Shown here: in pieces, positions 17,684 through 28,174 of the stretch
Numbering within the stretch: position 1 is the first letter of the stretch
Layout of the letters: every line of letters begins with the position of its first letter
Assembly: GCF_000314005.1 (NCBI RefSeq)
Contig: NZ_JH980292.1
Span: 1,128,964 to 1,192,963, forward strand
From: Spirulina subsalsa PCC 9445
Lineage (GTDB): Bacteria; Cyanobacteriota; Cyanobacteriia; Cyanobacteriales; Spirulinaceae
Direction: 5' to 3'
DNA: 64,000 nucleotides
Made by a program: the position numbers and the translations under genes
The notes under the pieces: model-generated
The model's database searches: none
Seen by the model: the letters and a program-made list of their open reading frames with translations, nothing else
What the model was told of the DNA's origin: nothing

Positions 17684-17730
17684 AGAATTTGCTCTCCTTT
17701 CGTTCAAACAAGGGAAGTGTTAACCATTTT

Positions 17731-18930
17731 TTAGGCAAAGCTGACACCACCATTACCATGAATCAGAGAAATGACAATAAACTCTGCGGGTGTGTTGGGG
17801 GATAAACCGATTTCGACTAAAACTTGACCTGCATTCCGAATATCGGGCGGGTTGGTTTCTTCATCACACTTGACATAAAACGCCTCTTCTGGTTCGTTGC
17901 CTTGGAGAGCGCCTTGCTCCCACAGAGATTCACAGTAAACTGTTAATTCTCGGGTGACGCGAGTCCAGAGTGTTGTGTCGTTGGGTTCAAAAATAATTCC
18001 CCCTAAGTTATATTCAGCCCAGCGCAAAAGGGTAATCATCAGTCGTCGGACATTGACATACTGCCAACCCGGAATTTGGCTTAGACTTCTGGCCCCCCAA
18101 ACCCGAATCCCGCGATTTCTAAAACTCCGAATGCAGTTCACCCCAGGGCCATAGTCTAGATTGAGATATTGCCAATCCTGATCTCTAAATAAAAGACTCA
18201 GGTCTAATACACCATTCAACACATAGTTAGCGGGGGCGCGATGGACTCCACTCTCTCGATCATTCTGGGCATAAATCCCCGCAATATGTCCACAAGGGGG
18301 AATATAATGGGCAACGGTTTCAACTTGAATCCAAGGTGCATAAATCGCGCCATTGTTGCCGATTAATTGCTGTCGCTGTTGATTGATCTCTTCAAGATTA
18401 GTGGTATTAATACTATCTAGAATGGCGAAACGATCACCCATTCGATCACAATGTTCCAGGACGAGGGATTGTAGATGAATGATTTCGGTGCCCGAAGGGG
18501 TCTGCATCAGGTCTGGGATACAGATTAGATCAATGGTTGTGAGGGATTCCAGTATTTCTAACCCGTGACCTAATGTGGCGGTGTTTAAGGAAAATAATGG
18601 CTCTTGTTCTGACTCTTGGGGTAAGAGCAGAACATAACATAAACGGCCACCATTTTCAAAGAAACCTCGCAGGGCTTGAGTTAAATAAGAACTCAGGGGA
18701 AATTCTGCAAACTGTTGCAAAAATTCAGGCCAAAGGGTTAGTTTTTTGGGGCTGGCTAAATAGTCAAGTTGTTGTTGATCTAGCCTTCCGTGGGAATCAC
18801 TTTGCGCTTGAGTCCCTCCAACAAACACCGGAACACCTGTCATTAACCCCTCTCTGGGAGTGGGGGCAATGTCTTGAAGGATGACACCGGGGGCGGTGAG
18901 TGTTGGGGCAGGGAGTTTAAAGCGGCTCAC
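17731..18930 (-). CDS. Contractile tail sheath protein (second sheath paralogue)
   Basis: 399 residues. Sheath hallmarks are the N-terminal APGVILQDIAP (the conserved PGVYVEE-type start), the C-terminal GGIIFEPNDTTLWTRVTREL and the FYVKCDEETNPPDI and GQVLVEIGLSPNTPAEFIVI motifs that form the handshake arms with neighbours. It lacks the Lys/Ser-rich insertion of the other sheath protein and is 37 residues shorter. Two or three different sheath proteins per cluster are common (Afp2-4), with minor forms near the baseplate. It lies 47 bp before the tube gene. Confidence 0.92.
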   Translation of the reverse strand: MSRFKLPAPTLTAPGVILQDIAPTPREGLMTGVPVFVGGTQAQSDSHGRLDQQQLDYLASPKKLTLWPEFLQQFAEFPLSSYLTQALRGFFENGGRLCYVLLLPQESEQEPLFSLNTATLGHGLEILESLTTIDLICIPDLMQTPSGTEIIHLQSLVLEHCDRMGDRFAILDSINTTNLEEINQQRQQLIGNNGAIYAPWIQVETVAHYIPPCGHIAGIYAQNDRESGVHRAPANYVLNGVLDLSLLFRDQDWQYLNLDYGPGVNCIRSFRNRGIRVWGARSLSQIPGWQYVNVRRLMITLLRWAEYNLGGIIFEPNDTTLWTRVTRELTVYCESLWEQGALQGNEPEEAFYVKCDEETNPPDIRNAGQVLVEIGLSPNTPAEFIVISLIHGNGGVSFA

Positions 18931-19072
18931 GGGACAATTTTGATCTAATTTAGGGTGGGCGATTAAGGGGTTAAGCCTTTAATGTTTTGTCTCGATTCCA
19001 GTTAGCTAAATTTTAGCTTGGGGCATCGGTGGTTTAAAGAGAAACCCGCTTAAACGTTACGCTGAAAGGCTA

Positions 19073-20383
19073 TTATTGATCTTCGTTTACTAACTGGGTG
19101 ATGCGGAAGATCACAAATTCGGCGGGTTCAATGACGGCTACGCCAATTTCGGTGACGACTTGACCGAGTTTCCGAACGTCAATGGGGTTGGTTTCGGCAT
19201 CACATTTGACAAAGAAGGCTTCTTGAGGACTGGTGCCAAATAGGGCTCCTTTGCGCCATTCATTGGTTAAAAAGGCGGAAATGTTGCGCCGAATTCGCGC
19301 CCAAAGTTCGGGGGTGTTGGGTTCAAAAACGGTCCACTGGGTTCCTTGATCAATGGATTCGCGGATATAGTTGAAGTGCCTCCGAATGTTGATGTATTTA
19401 AAGTCGGGATTGTCTTGGCCGGAACCTAGGGTGCGTGCGCCCCAGATCCGGATGTTGCCGTTCATATTTCGGATGCAGTTGATCCCCACTTGGTTCAGGG
19501 GTTCTTGTTTAATTTTGCTGATTTCTTGCTTTAAGCCAATGGCACCGAGCAGGGGTTCATTAGCGGGTGCTTTGTGTACTCCGCGCTGATTGTCAACTCG
19601 GGCGTAGACTCCTGCGACATAGCCACTGGGGGGAATATATTTGGGCTGGTTGAGGATGGGATCAAAGACTTCAATCCAAGGGAAGTACAGGGCGGCATAA
19701 TCGGAGTTACCGAGAATTTTGGGGGTGCCGGGTTTGAGTTGATCGATGGGAATGTCTTCTTCTGCATCGAGGATGGCGAAGCGATCGCCTAATGAACGAC
19801 AATGAATATCCAACTTGGCTAGGATTGCCTTGGATGTTACACCCGGAGCGGCGACAATGGCAATTTCATCAATGGCTTCAAAGACATCTAAAGCGGCATC
19901 CATTTGTTTTTCGGCGGGTATCCAAAGGACAAAACACCGAGTCCCACCGTTGCGAAAGAATCCATAAACGGCATGGGTTAGGATACTGTGTCCGGGATGG
20001 GCGGAAAAGTCGCCAAAGTATTTTTTATATTCACTAAAGTTTGTACAAAGTTTGACTTCTCCGGCCGGGACGGATTCAGATGACACCACAGAATCATCTC
20101 CGGTTTTTTGATCCTGAAGGACGACGGAATAGGTGTCATTACTGGGGAGAAAGTCTCCTTTTTTCGCCAGTTTCTTTTTCGCCGCGCTTTTGTCTTTTTT
20201 AGACGTAGAGGTTGAGTCCCCAGCCGCGGCCTCTTCGGCGGATTCTGATTCGCTTCCGGTGAGGGTTTCGGTCAGGGCAATCACACCGATAAATCCGGCG
20301 GTACTGGTTCCTACTCCCGCAATGGGAGCGAGTCCTGATGGAACTTCTTCAACATAAACACCGGGGGATAAATAAGTAGGCAT
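19073..20383 (-). CDS. Contractile tail sheath protein (first sheath paralogue)
   Basis: 436 residues with the canonical sheath start TYLSPGVYVEEVPSG, the core GVHKAPANEPLLGAIGLKQE, VGINCIRNMNGNIRIWGART and the C-terminal TVFEPNTPELWARIRRNISA, FFVKCDAETNPIDVRKLGQV and PAEFVIFRI motifs. Residues about 40-77 are a Ser/Glu-rich then Lys-rich insertion (ESESAEEAAAGDSTSTSKKD), probably a surface loop. The longer length and typical N-terminus make it the likely main sheath subunit. Confidence 0.93.
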   Translation of the reverse strand: MPTYLSPGVYVEEVPSGLAPIAGVGTSTAGFIGVIALTETLTGSESESAEEAAAGDSTSTSKKDKSAAKKKLAKKGDFLPSNDTYSVVLQDQKTGDDSVVSSESVPAGEVKLCTNFSEYKKYFGDFSAHPGHSILTHAVYGFFRNGGTRCFVLWIPAEKQMDAALDVFEAIDEIAIVAAPGVTSKAILAKLDIHCRSLGDRFAILDAEEDIPIDQLKPGTPKILGNSDYAALYFPWIEVFDPILNQPKYIPPSGYVAGVYARVDNQRGVHKAPANEPLLGAIGLKQEISKIKQEPLNQVGINCIRNMNGNIRIWGARTLGSGQDNPDFKYINIRRHFNYIRESIDQGTQWTVFEPNTPELWARIRRNISAFLTNEWRKGALFGTSPQEAFFVKCDAETNPIDVRKLGQVVTEIGVAVIEPAEFVIFRITQLVNEDQ

Positions 20384-20429
20384 TCTCCTTATTCCTTGGT
20401 TTGAAAATGATTGTAAGCGGTTGAATTAA

Positions 20430-21305
20430 TTATCTTTGAGCATGGAGTTGAAAGTTCAGTTTTTTGATTTCTCCTGTTTGAATGGGAATGTTTTGGGTTT
20501 GGCTGATATAACCTTGAGCGGATACGGTAACGGTAGTTAAGGGATCTTGTGGCTCAAAGGCACTCAGGCAATAGTTCCAGTTTCCGAGATCATAATCTTC
20601 GATGGTTTGGGATCTAATGGTTCTGGAACTGATGGCTTTAGAACCATTGGCTTTAAACCCATTGGCTTTAAAACTGATGGTTTCAAATCTGAGGGTCGGG
20701 TCTTCACTCTGGTTAATTTTAACCGTCGCAAGGTCGATCATTTCTTGATTTTCTGCGTCTATGATCTGACCTACAAGGGTTGTCGGTTTTATCCATAGGT
20801 TTAGATCCAGTTTATCAGAAAATCGGCTATTTTTTGAGGGTTGATTGTTTTTTAGTGGGTCTTCAATTTCTACGGTCAAGGATGCGGTGCTATAGCGTAA
20901 TTTTGCTCTAGGAAGAGAGGCTTCAAGCTGATAACAACCGGGGGGTAAATCGGTGAAGTAAAACCAACCATCGGGGGCGGTTTTTGTCCGATCTGGGATG
21001 GCGTGAGAGGATGGGTTTTTGTGTTTCTGATCTAGGTGATCAAAAAGCTGTTGAAGGATTTGGAATTTCTCTCCTAGGGTGAGGTTGGGGTCTGTGAGGG
21101 ATTGGGGAAAGGAGGGGTTAGACCATCCGGGGCGGGCGAGAGGTCGGGGTAAGCCATACAAGCGGATTTTCAAGATCAGCCTCTGAATAAAGGCATCGGG
21201 GGCTTGAACTATTTTGACGGTGGCTTGGGCGATCGCATTTCCTGTGACCTCATTGTTGACCTGTCCAGCGAGGGCAATCCGATGACGACGTTTTAAGGGA
21301 ATCAT
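20430..21305 (-). CDS. Carboxypeptidase-regulatory-like domain protein of the eCIS cluster
   Basis: 291 residues with no signal peptide. The N-terminal RIALAGQVNNEVTGNAIAQA and the segment APDGWFYFTDLPPGCYQLEA are typical of carboxypeptidase regulatory-like beta-sandwich domains; a second copy (PTTLVGQIIDAENQEMIDLA) lies near residues 175-195. A short degenerate repeat (FKANGFKANGSKAISSRTI) is visible near residue 215, matching a tandem DNA pattern at about 20600-20690. Proteins of this kind occur next to the terminator gene in many cyanobacterial eCIS clusters. The role is unknown; an accessory surface component is a guess. Confidence 0.65.
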   Translation of the reverse strand: MIPLKRRHRIALAGQVNNEVTGNAIAQATVKIVQAPDAFIQRLILKIRLYGLPRPLARPGWSNPSFPQSLTDPNLTLGEKFQILQQLFDHLDQKHKNPSSHAIPDRTKTAPDGWFYFTDLPPGCYQLEASLPRAKLRYSTASLTVEIEDPLKNNQPSKNSRFSDKLDLNLWIKPTTLVGQIIDAENQEMIDLATVKINQSEDPTLRFETISFKANGFKANGSKAISSRTIRSQTIEDYDLGNWNYCLSAFEPQDPLTTVTVSAQGYISQTQNIPIQTGEIKKLNFQLHAQR

Positions 21306-21311
21306 AGGCGG

Positions 21312-21893
21312 TTAAGACAGACGGGAGAGGCGGGGTTGATTTTCCAAGACTAAAGGCCATTCTCCCGTATCCTGCTCAATGGGAATGGCGATGGTTGCCA
21401 TACAGTGTAATGACAGTTTCGGGCGGCCTCCTAGGGCTTGCCAAAACTCTCCCGGACTCTGTAAATACCCCGGTTGCAGGGCTTTCAACAGTACGGGATA
21501 GTCTTGATTCCCTAAGCTACCTTGGAGCAGTTCTGGGGGCAAAACTGGATGGTGTAGGAGCAGTTTCAGGATCTGACTGAGAAGGTGATGTTCTTCTTGA
21601 GGATCATCGCCATTAACCCAGACGGTGATTAAATAAGAACAATTAATGCGGGCGGGAGGCTGAATTTTAATCGCCGTCCCGTTTGCTTTGCGCTCCATTG
21701 CCCAGTCTCCACGGCGGAGTTCCAAGTTTTCTCGCACATCATAGAGAAACAAATTAATGGCGGGTTTTTGTTGAATTTCCCCTTCTAAGGGCGTGACAAA
21801 ACTAATCGAAACCTGGGTTTCTGATTGATTTTGCAGTTCTGGCAAGCCGTAGAGTAAAAATCGCTTCAGGCTGCTATCTAAATCCTCCAGCAT
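21312..21893 (-). CDS. DUF4255/Pvc16-N-like tail terminator protein
   Basis: 193 residues. The pattern LEDLDSSLKRFLLYGLPE, ISFVTPLEGEIQQKPAINLF, LYDVRENLELRRGDW, ARINCSYLITVWVNG and EEHHLLSQILKLLLHHP is the DUF4255/Pvc16 N-terminal family, which caps the tube and sheath at the distal end (Afp16/Pvc16). It lies 6 bp before and 6 bp after its neighbours, deep in the same operon. Length is shorter than Afp16 and corresponds to its conserved N-terminal domain only. Confidence 0.87.
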   Translation of the reverse strand: MLEDLDSSLKRFLLYGLPELQNQSETQVSISFVTPLEGEIQQKPAINLFLYDVRENLELRRGDWAMERKANGTAIKIQPPARINCSYLITVWVNGDDPQEEHHLLSQILKLLLHHPVLPPELLQGSLGNQDYPVLLKALQPGYLQSPGEFWQALGGRPKLSLHCMATIAIPIEQDTGEWPLVLENQPRLSRLS

Positions 21894-21899
21894 GAGTTT

Positions 21900-23909
21900 T
21901 TACTCCTCTGAGGTTGGGGGCTTCAGTAAGGGAACTTCGAGGTCATGGCTGCCGATTTCTCGGAAGTAGATTCGATCCTCAAAATCATTCTTGGCCTCTT
22001 GCTGTAAGCTGAGATCGACTTTAATGGTAATCAGTTGGGTGGTGCGATCGCCCGGTTGACTGTTCGGTAGGGCTTTAGCGATTAAATCCGCAGAAATGCA
22101 GGCCGCGATATAGCGGTTATACGATCTACTGTTCCAATGGCGGGCAAAGGGGTTGTCATAGCTGGCGAGGAACCGTTCAATGGGGACATATTCGTTGCCA
22201 ATTTTGATCGAAAGGCCTGTATGGAGGCACCCATTCCATTCGGCGTTGTGTTCGATCACATACAGCAGTTTATCGCGACCCGATGGAACAACCGGAACCC
22301 TGATGTCATAGGTTCGGAGATTATCAAAACAAAATAAGATATCATCGTTCCAGCTATCAGAGTTCCAATCCACTGGATCGCCTTGATTGACCCGATCAGC
22401 CGAATGATAGCCAAATCCCGATTGAGCCGCATGACCCCAAGGGTTTTGACTAAAAGCGACCCCAGAAAGCAGCATCCACGCTCCGGTCTCTCCTTTGTGA
22501 ACTAACTTCACTTGACCCGATTGACCAATGGGGATGGGCAACCATTGATGATAGGGTCGGCTTGAATCGCCTAAAGACCCGTCTGGACAGTATTGATTCC
22601 CTTGTCTGTAGCCTGCGGTCCAGTTGCCTAAGTCTCGGAAGGTCTTGCCATCGGAGGAAAACTGGGCATTGACAATGTGCCATTCACGAGAATTAGCAAT
22701 CCGAATCCAAACGGTATCATAACCGGGGGGAAGGTTTAAAATAGCCCCGCCTTTGTCTTCTTTCCCTACGCCATATCGAATGCCCTTACGCCCCCAATAG
22801 GAACCTTTTGCGGCATAGGTCTTGTTATCGTAGGAGCTAACGGGTAAGTCATCAGATTTGGCGATCGCGCCTGCTTTCTCGGCCTCGAAAATATCCTGGT
22901 AGATGATCGGATTATTCGGATACATTCGATGGCGCATAGGGTTACTTAACTCCAAATGCACCGCACGAATGACCCCATTCACATCTAAGGCCGCGCTGGG
23001 GTTTGTCACCCCAACCCCCACATTGCCACTGTCTCGCATCACAATGAGACGGGATTGATCCAGATTATCCTGGGTAGAGATTAACTCAATCCAAGCGGTG
23101 GGGTCATTGGCGGGGCCGCCTTCGGTTTTCCAGCCAATGGTTTTCCCGTCTTTGGTGGTGAGACGGACTGAAGATTGTTCTTCTGTGGGGGCGTTTAAAC
23201 TGGCCAGACGATCATTGATCCGCCGATTGATATGTTCTTTAACGGCTTTTTCTGAGGGAATCACATCAATCCGGTCTTCATCTAAGGCGATACTTTGGGA
23301 GATCGCGGCGAGGAGGGAATGACTTAACTGTAAGGCTCCCGAAATGGTGAGATTGCCTTGAATGCTCAAGCCATTACTATCAGCGCGAAGCCCCATTGCG
23401 TCCCCAGGACTGGGTAATCGCACTCCTGAATATTGCCGGACGCTTGAATCAATGGTGACTTGTCCCTCTTCTAGGCTGACTTTGGCCAGAGTAATGGTTT
23501 GCAGATCCTTTGATTCAATGGCTTCTAAGGTCAGCAGGGGCGTTTCTTCAAAGCGGGTGAAACTATCGGGAATTTCGGGCTGTTGTAGGACTTTGGGTTC
23601 TTGGTGATAACGTAGACATAGCCACCCTAAGCCGTTAATTTTCCGGGTGACGGCTTGGGGCAGAATAACTAGATTCCCTTCTCCATCAATGGCGCTCCCA
23701 GCTTTGATGATGACTTCCGGTTGACCTGCGATCGCCTCTACCTCTAGTCCTTCCACAATCCCGGCTAAGTGCAACCGACTATTGATATAGCGCAGGCGAT
23801 CGCTCAAATAGCGATGAGCTAATTCAAAGTCTTCGTCTAGCAAATATTGTCCCGGAAAATAATTAGGACGTTGTAATACAAAGTTAACCCAATCCCATTG
23901 TGTTGACAT
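21900..23909 (-). CDS. Fibre-like eCIS protein with RPxYFxGQ N-terminal domain
   Basis: 669 residues from the ATG at 23909; a 20-codon upstream extension lacks conserved sequence. Residues 1-90 (VLQRPNYFPGQYLLDEDFE, RYINSRLHLAGIVEGLEV, AGSAIDGEGNLVIL) match a domain common in eCIS clusters, usually written RYFxGQLLTxxDF...GVVxGLxV. Residues about 170-340 are fibre-like, with LSIQGNLTISGALQLS and the SGNVGVGVTNPSAALDVNG motif typical of tail-fibre stalks. The C-terminal half (about 370-669) is beta-rich with many Trp, Tyr and Asn, suggesting a receptor-binding head. It is the first gene of the visible operon. Confidence 0.72.
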   Translation of the reverse strand: MSTQWDWVNFVLQRPNYFPGQYLLDEDFELAHRYLSDRLRYINSRLHLAGIVEGLEVEAIAGQPEVIIKAGSAIDGEGNLVILPQAVTRKINGLGWLCLRYHQEPKVLQQPEIPDSFTRFEETPLLTLEAIESKDLQTITLAKVSLEEGQVTIDSSVRQYSGVRLPSPGDAMGLRADSNGLSIQGNLTISGALQLSHSLLAAISQSIALDEDRIDVIPSEKAVKEHINRRINDRLASLNAPTEEQSSVRLTTKDGKTIGWKTEGGPANDPTAWIELISTQDNLDQSRLIVMRDSGNVGVGVTNPSAALDVNGVIRAVHLELSNPMRHRMYPNNPIIYQDIFEAEKAGAIAKSDDLPVSSYDNKTYAAKGSYWGRKGIRYGVGKEDKGGAILNLPPGYDTVWIRIANSREWHIVNAQFSSDGKTFRDLGNWTAGYRQGNQYCPDGSLGDSSRPYHQWLPIPIGQSGQVKLVHKGETGAWMLLSGVAFSQNPWGHAAQSGFGYHSADRVNQGDPVDWNSDSWNDDILFCFDNLRTYDIRVPVVPSGRDKLLYVIEHNAEWNGCLHTGLSIKIGNEYVPIERFLASYDNPFARHWNSRSYNRYIAACISADLIAKALPNSQPGDRTTQLITIKVDLSLQQEAKNDFEDRIYFREIGSHDLEVPLLKPPTSEE

Positions 23910-24931
23910 AAGATACTCAACTTCATGAAATGAAATGTATGCAGGGCATAACGACCCAGCAAAGCGCACTGTTCGGACAACAGCAAACCCAATAGACCCA
24001 TGTTTGCAAAGGGTAGCTGAGAAGAAAAACCCTATACTGTGTTAGGGAGAATACTTCCTAAACCCAATATTCTCGAAGAACAATCAATACTCTCTCATGA
24101 AAGAACTTTGAGAGGGTACTTATGATGAAAACCCTTTAGGCACGACCCTTTTAGTTGAGTCAATTAACCTTGGAATCCCGACAGCGAAAAGAACCCCCTG
24201 ACCCAAACAAAACCGCATAGGCACAAGCGGCAAGCCTGTTTCCATCAAGTCTCCAGTAATATTTTGAGGTACGTCGGCATCACACAGTAAACTACATTGT
24301 GCTGTAGATTACTACCTTCAAAAAGACCTGACGCGATTCAACGGGTCAAATCAGATATTTCGGAGAATACCATTAAACTTCAATAACTTTTGACCTTTTG
24401 TTTTATTTCTTAATCTTTTTTATTCTCCCTAAAAAGGTTAATAGAACTAAATTAGCCGTAGGACAGAAGAGATATAATTACCCATTAGAAATTGATAGTT
24501 TATTATTCAAAACTTAAAATTGATGCTTCATTTTATAAAGATTGCCGGGAAAACTCGATCCCCTGGTGGGTGGGGCAGTTGGCTTGAATGTCATCAGAAC
24601 AACCACGCCAGAAGCGACAGCTTTTGTCTTTCGGGCTTGCTGAATAAGCCCGAAAGTCGGGACTCAGGGAATTCAAAATTCTGGCCTTTTGCCTCTTGCC
24701 TCGTGCCTATTCCCTAGGATTCAGGAACGCTGGCGACGGGATGAATTGCGACTGAGGCCAAAAATGCGTTAATCTTAACGTGGCAAATGCCTTTTGACAG
24801 ACCTTTTCAGGTGTGGTCTGAAGAATCTGCGTGGCCTCAGCCCGCAGATTGTCAACATAAGCCAGATTCTTTAAGCCAGATTTTTTGGTGTTAGGTCGTT
24901 CAAAACTTTGGTTGGTCGTTATTTAACTCTT
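23910..24931. other. 1-kb intergenic region between the eCIS operon and lepA
   Basis: No convincing gene is present. It must hold the minus-strand promoter of the eCIS operon and the plus-strand promoter of lepA. Just before lepA two inverted repeats are visible: CAGACC/GGTCTG (24798-24803 with 24815-24820) and AATCTGCG/CGCAGATT (24824-24831 with 24843-24850), which would form hairpins in the lepA leader. A copy of the dispersed GCTTGCTGAATAAGCCC repeat lies near 24636-24652. I found no tRNA, CRISPR or known RNA motif. Confidence 0.5.
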
Positions 24932-26737
24932 ATGACTGACGTTCCCGTATCCCGGATTCGCAATTTTTCGATTATTGCCCATATCGATCATGGTAAATCA
25001 ACCTTGGCCGACCGTCTCCTACAGGCGACTGGCACCGTTGAAGATCGCAAGATGAAACAGCAGTTCCTCGACAACATGGAGTTAGAACGGGAACGGGGGA
25101 TTACCATTAAATTACAGGCTGCTCGGATGGTGTATAAAGACCAAGCGGGAGAGGAATATGTCCTCAACTTGATTGACACTCCCGGCCATGTAGACTTTTC
25201 CTATGAGGTGTCCCGCTCTCTGGTGGCCTGTGAGGGGGCGCTCTTGGTGGTGGATGCCTCCCAAGGGGTAGAAGCCCAAACCTTGGCTAATGTCTATCTC
25301 GCCCTTGAACAGAATTTAGAAATTATCCCGGTTTTGAATAAAATCGACCTGCCGGGGGCTGAACCAGAACGGGTGATCCAAGAAATTGAGGAAGTGGTGG
25401 GCTTAGATTGTAGTCAAGCCATTTTAGCTTCTGCCAAGGAAGGGATCGGGGTTCCCGACATTTTAGAATCCATTGTGCATCTGGTTCCCCCGCCCCGAGA
25501 TACGGTAACAGAACCCTTGCGGGCGTTGATTTTCGATAGTTATTATGATGCCTACCGGGGGGTGATTGTTTATTTTCGGGTGATGGATGGGAGGGTGAAA
25601 AAAGGCGATCGCGTTCGTCTCATGGCCTCGGGTAAAGAGTACCAAATTGATGAACTTGGCGTACTCTCCCCCCACCAAATCGAAGTAGACGAACTGCACG
25701 CCGGAGAAGTCGGTTATTTCGCCGCCGCCATCAAAGCCGTAGAAGATGCCCGAGTGGGGGATACTATCACCCTCGCCAACAGTCCGGCACCCGAACCCTT
25801 ACCCGGTTACACCGAAGCCAAACCCATGGTCTTCTGTGGCCTGTTCCCCACGGACTCAGATCAATATGAGGATCTGCGGGAAGCCCTCGAAAAGCTGAAA
25901 CTCAGCGATGCCGCCCTCTCCTACGAACCGGAAACCTCCACCGCCATGGGGTTTGGCTTCCGTTGCGGCTTTTTAGGCTTGCTCCACATGGAAATTGTCC
26001 AAGAGCGCCTAGAGCGGGAATATGATCTTGAACTGATTACAACAGCCCCCTCGGTGATCTATCGCGTAACCACCACCGCCGGAGAAGTCTTTGAGATTGA
26101 CAATCCTAGTCAGTTACCCCCAGCCACCAACCGGGAGAAAATCGAGGAGCCCTATGTGGCCGTGGAAATTATCACCCCAGAGGACTATGTAGGAACCCTG
26201 ATGGACTTGTGCCAAACACGGCGGGGGGTATTCAAGGATATGCGCTACTTCGCCCAAAATCGCACCACGTTGGTTTATGATTTGCCCTTAGCGGAAGTGG
26301 TAACGGACTTTTTTGATCAACTCAAATCCCGTTCTCGTGGTTATGCCAGTATGGAGTACCACTTTATTGGCTATCGAGAGGATGCCCTCGTCAAGTTGGA
26401 TATTTTGGTCAACGGGGATCAGGTGGACTCCCTCGCTATGATTGTCCATCGGGATAAAGCCTACAGTGTAGGGCGGGCTTTAGTAGAAAAACTGAAAGAA
26501 TTAATCCCCCGTCATCAGTTTAAGATTCCCCTACAGGCTTCCATCGGCACCCGCATTATTGCCAGTGAACATATTCCGGCCTTGCGGAAAGATGTGTTAG
26601 CCAAGTGTTATGGCGGGGATATTAGCCGTAAGAAAAAACTGTTACAGAAACAAGCCAAAGGGAAAAAGCGGATGAAATCCATCGGCACCGTAGATGTTCC
26701 CCAAGAGGCGTTTATGGCGGTTTTACGCTTGGAATAG
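24932..26737 (+). CDS. lepA: Elongation factor 4 (LepA), ribosomal back-translocase GTPase
   Basis: 601 residues from the ATG at 24932, giving the usual cyanobacterial start [20 protein letters not shown]; an upstream TTG at 24908 adds only eight unconserved residues. G-domain motifs are complete: AHIDHGKST (G1), [12 protein letters not shown] (G3) and NKIDLPGA (G4). EF-G-like domains and the LepA-specific C-terminal domain follow, ending with [20 protein letters not shown]. Length is normal. It binds the ribosome and acts on stalled or mistranslocated complexes. It is preceded by a leader with two inverted repeats and followed by a decayed ATPase gene. Confidence 0.97.
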   Translation: MTDVPVSRIRNFSIIAHIDHGKSTLADRLLQATGTVEDRKMKQQFLDNMELERERGITIKLQAARMVYKDQAGEEYVLNLIDTPGHVDFSYEVSRSLVACEGALLVVDASQGVEAQTLANVYLALEQNLEIIPVLNKIDLPGAEPERVIQEIEEVVGLDCSQAILASAKEGIGVPDILESIVHLVPPPRDTVTEPLRALIFDSYYDAYRGVIVYFRVMDGRVKKGDRVRLMASGKEYQIDELGVLSPHQIEVDELHAGEVGYFAAAIKAVEDARVGDTITLANSPAPEPLPGYTEAKPMVFCGLFPTDSDQYEDLREALEKLKLSDAALSYEPETSTAMGFGFRCGFLGLLHMEIVQERLEREYDLELITTAPSVIYRVTTTAGEVFEIDNPSQLPPATNREKIEEPYVAVEIITPEDYVGTLMDLCQTRRGVFKDMRYFAQNRTTLVYDLPLAEVVTDFFDQLKSRSRGYASMEYHFIGYREDALVKLDILVNGDQVDSLAMIVHRDKAYSVGRALVEKLKELIPRHQFKIPLQASIGTRIIASEHIPALRKDVLAKCYGGDISRKKKLLQKQAKGKKRMKSIGTVDVPQEAFMAVLRLE

Positions 26738-26844
26738 AGCGCATTAATTGACAATTAACCGGGGTTTCCTCAAGGGGTTTGTGGGTCAACAATATCCTGA
26801 GAGTAACTCCGGTTTTTCAGTTAGGATGAAACGGGAACTTAAGG

Positions 26845-27380
26845 ATGAAAATTCAGGTTAAAAATTTAGGCGTTCTCAAACAAGCGGAGTTTTCCCTAGG
26901 AGAGATTACCATTATTTGCGGAGGGAATAACACGGGAAAAAGTTATGCAACTTACGCACTGTATGGCTTTTTATCATCGTGGAAATATCTGGTTAAAGAA
27001 CTGAATACTTTGATTATGTTAAGTCAAGATAAACCTTATTTAAAAGACATTGCCAAGCAGGAAGGATATAGTTTAGATGAACTTTTATCTGTTGATCAAG
27101 TGAAAGCCTATATTGCAGAACAGGGTTTAATTTCAGTAGAAGGGAAAAGTCGTCGGAGTCGTTGTCAAACGTTAATCCCAGCGAAAATAACACCAGAATT
27201 TGGCGTAGAGATCACAAGTTTTGATACGGCTATTGCTGAAATGAATCGGATTCAAGAGGCTATTGTTTGGGGTGGTGAGTAGTGTATGAGTCACAAGATT
27301 TACACATTTTAGATCAGATGATTGCAGAGGAGGGAAGAGCTAGAATTATTACCGACAATTCTAAATCTAAAGCGGATTAG
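26845..27380 (+). pseudogene. Decayed AAA family ATPase (AAA_15/OLD-like N-terminus) with frameshifted tail
   Basis: The first 145 codons begin MKIQVKNLGVLKQAEFSLGE and contain a Walker A motif (CGGNNTGKSY), as in AAA_15/OLD-type ATPases, but Walker B, the signature motif and most of the usual 350 or more residues are missing. The frame stops at TAG 27280-27282. A second frame overlaps it (TAGTG) and continues with VYESQDLHILDQMIAEEGRA to 27380. The two pieces read as parts of one former protein or gene pair joined by an internal deletion and a frameshift. OLD-like ATPases often belong to defence systems, so this may be a dead defence locus; that is inference. Confidence 0.5.
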
Positions 27381-27479
27381 CAGTTTAATAGTCAACTCAA
27401 GAATTCAGATAAAAGAACAAAAAGAACGGGGTTTAGGGATAGGCGCTCAAATCCCTGTTCTACCCCGCTCCAGCATAGA

Positions 27480-27504
27480 CGGGGCTAGTAAGCTCCCGTT
27501 TTTT
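27480..27504 (+). terminator. Intrinsic terminator between the lepA side and sbtB
   Basis: A stem formed by CGGGGCT and AGCTCCCG (one bulged base) with a 4-nt loop is followed by six T at 27499-27504 on the plus strand. It would stop transcription from the lepA/ATPase-remnant side just before the convergent sbtB gene. A second possible hairpin (CCCCG/CGGGG) overlaps on its left. Confidence 0.6.
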
Positions 27505-27510
27505 CTTGTA

Positions 27511-27895
<385 letters not shown>

Positions 27896-27966
27896 CCATG
27901 TATTTAAGTGTATACCAAAGATCGGCGAATTCATGACCCTCTCTGGGGCAGGATTGATTCAGATTA

Positions 27967-28098
27967 ATGGAAGGATTTTATAAAAAACACTTATCCTTTT
28001 GGGGCTATAACCCCTATCTACCCGAAGGAATAGACCAAATCTTGCGATCGCCATTGGCATTGACCAAAGCTATAGAGGTCTTGACTGAATATAAATAA
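27967..28098 (+). CDS. Possible 43-residue protein between sbtB and sbtA
   Basis: An ATG frame at 27967 encodes MEGFYKKHLSFWGYNPYLPE followed by about 23 more residues ending in LTEYK. The aromatic, protein-like composition is the only support; there is no Shine-Dalgarno and I recognise no family. It may be a gene remnant. Confidence 0.2.
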   Translation: MEGFYKKHLSFWGYNPYLPEGIDQILRSPLALTKAIEVLTEYK

Positions 28099-28174
28099 AA
28101 CTTATTACTTAAATTGGAAATTACTTAGTCGATCGAGGGGATTGCTTGCTAATTTGTGCAGATTTCACGATAGA

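Noticed and set aside
24908-24931. TTG start for LepA
   Set aside because: It adds eight unconserved residues; the ATG at 24932 gives the standard LepA start.
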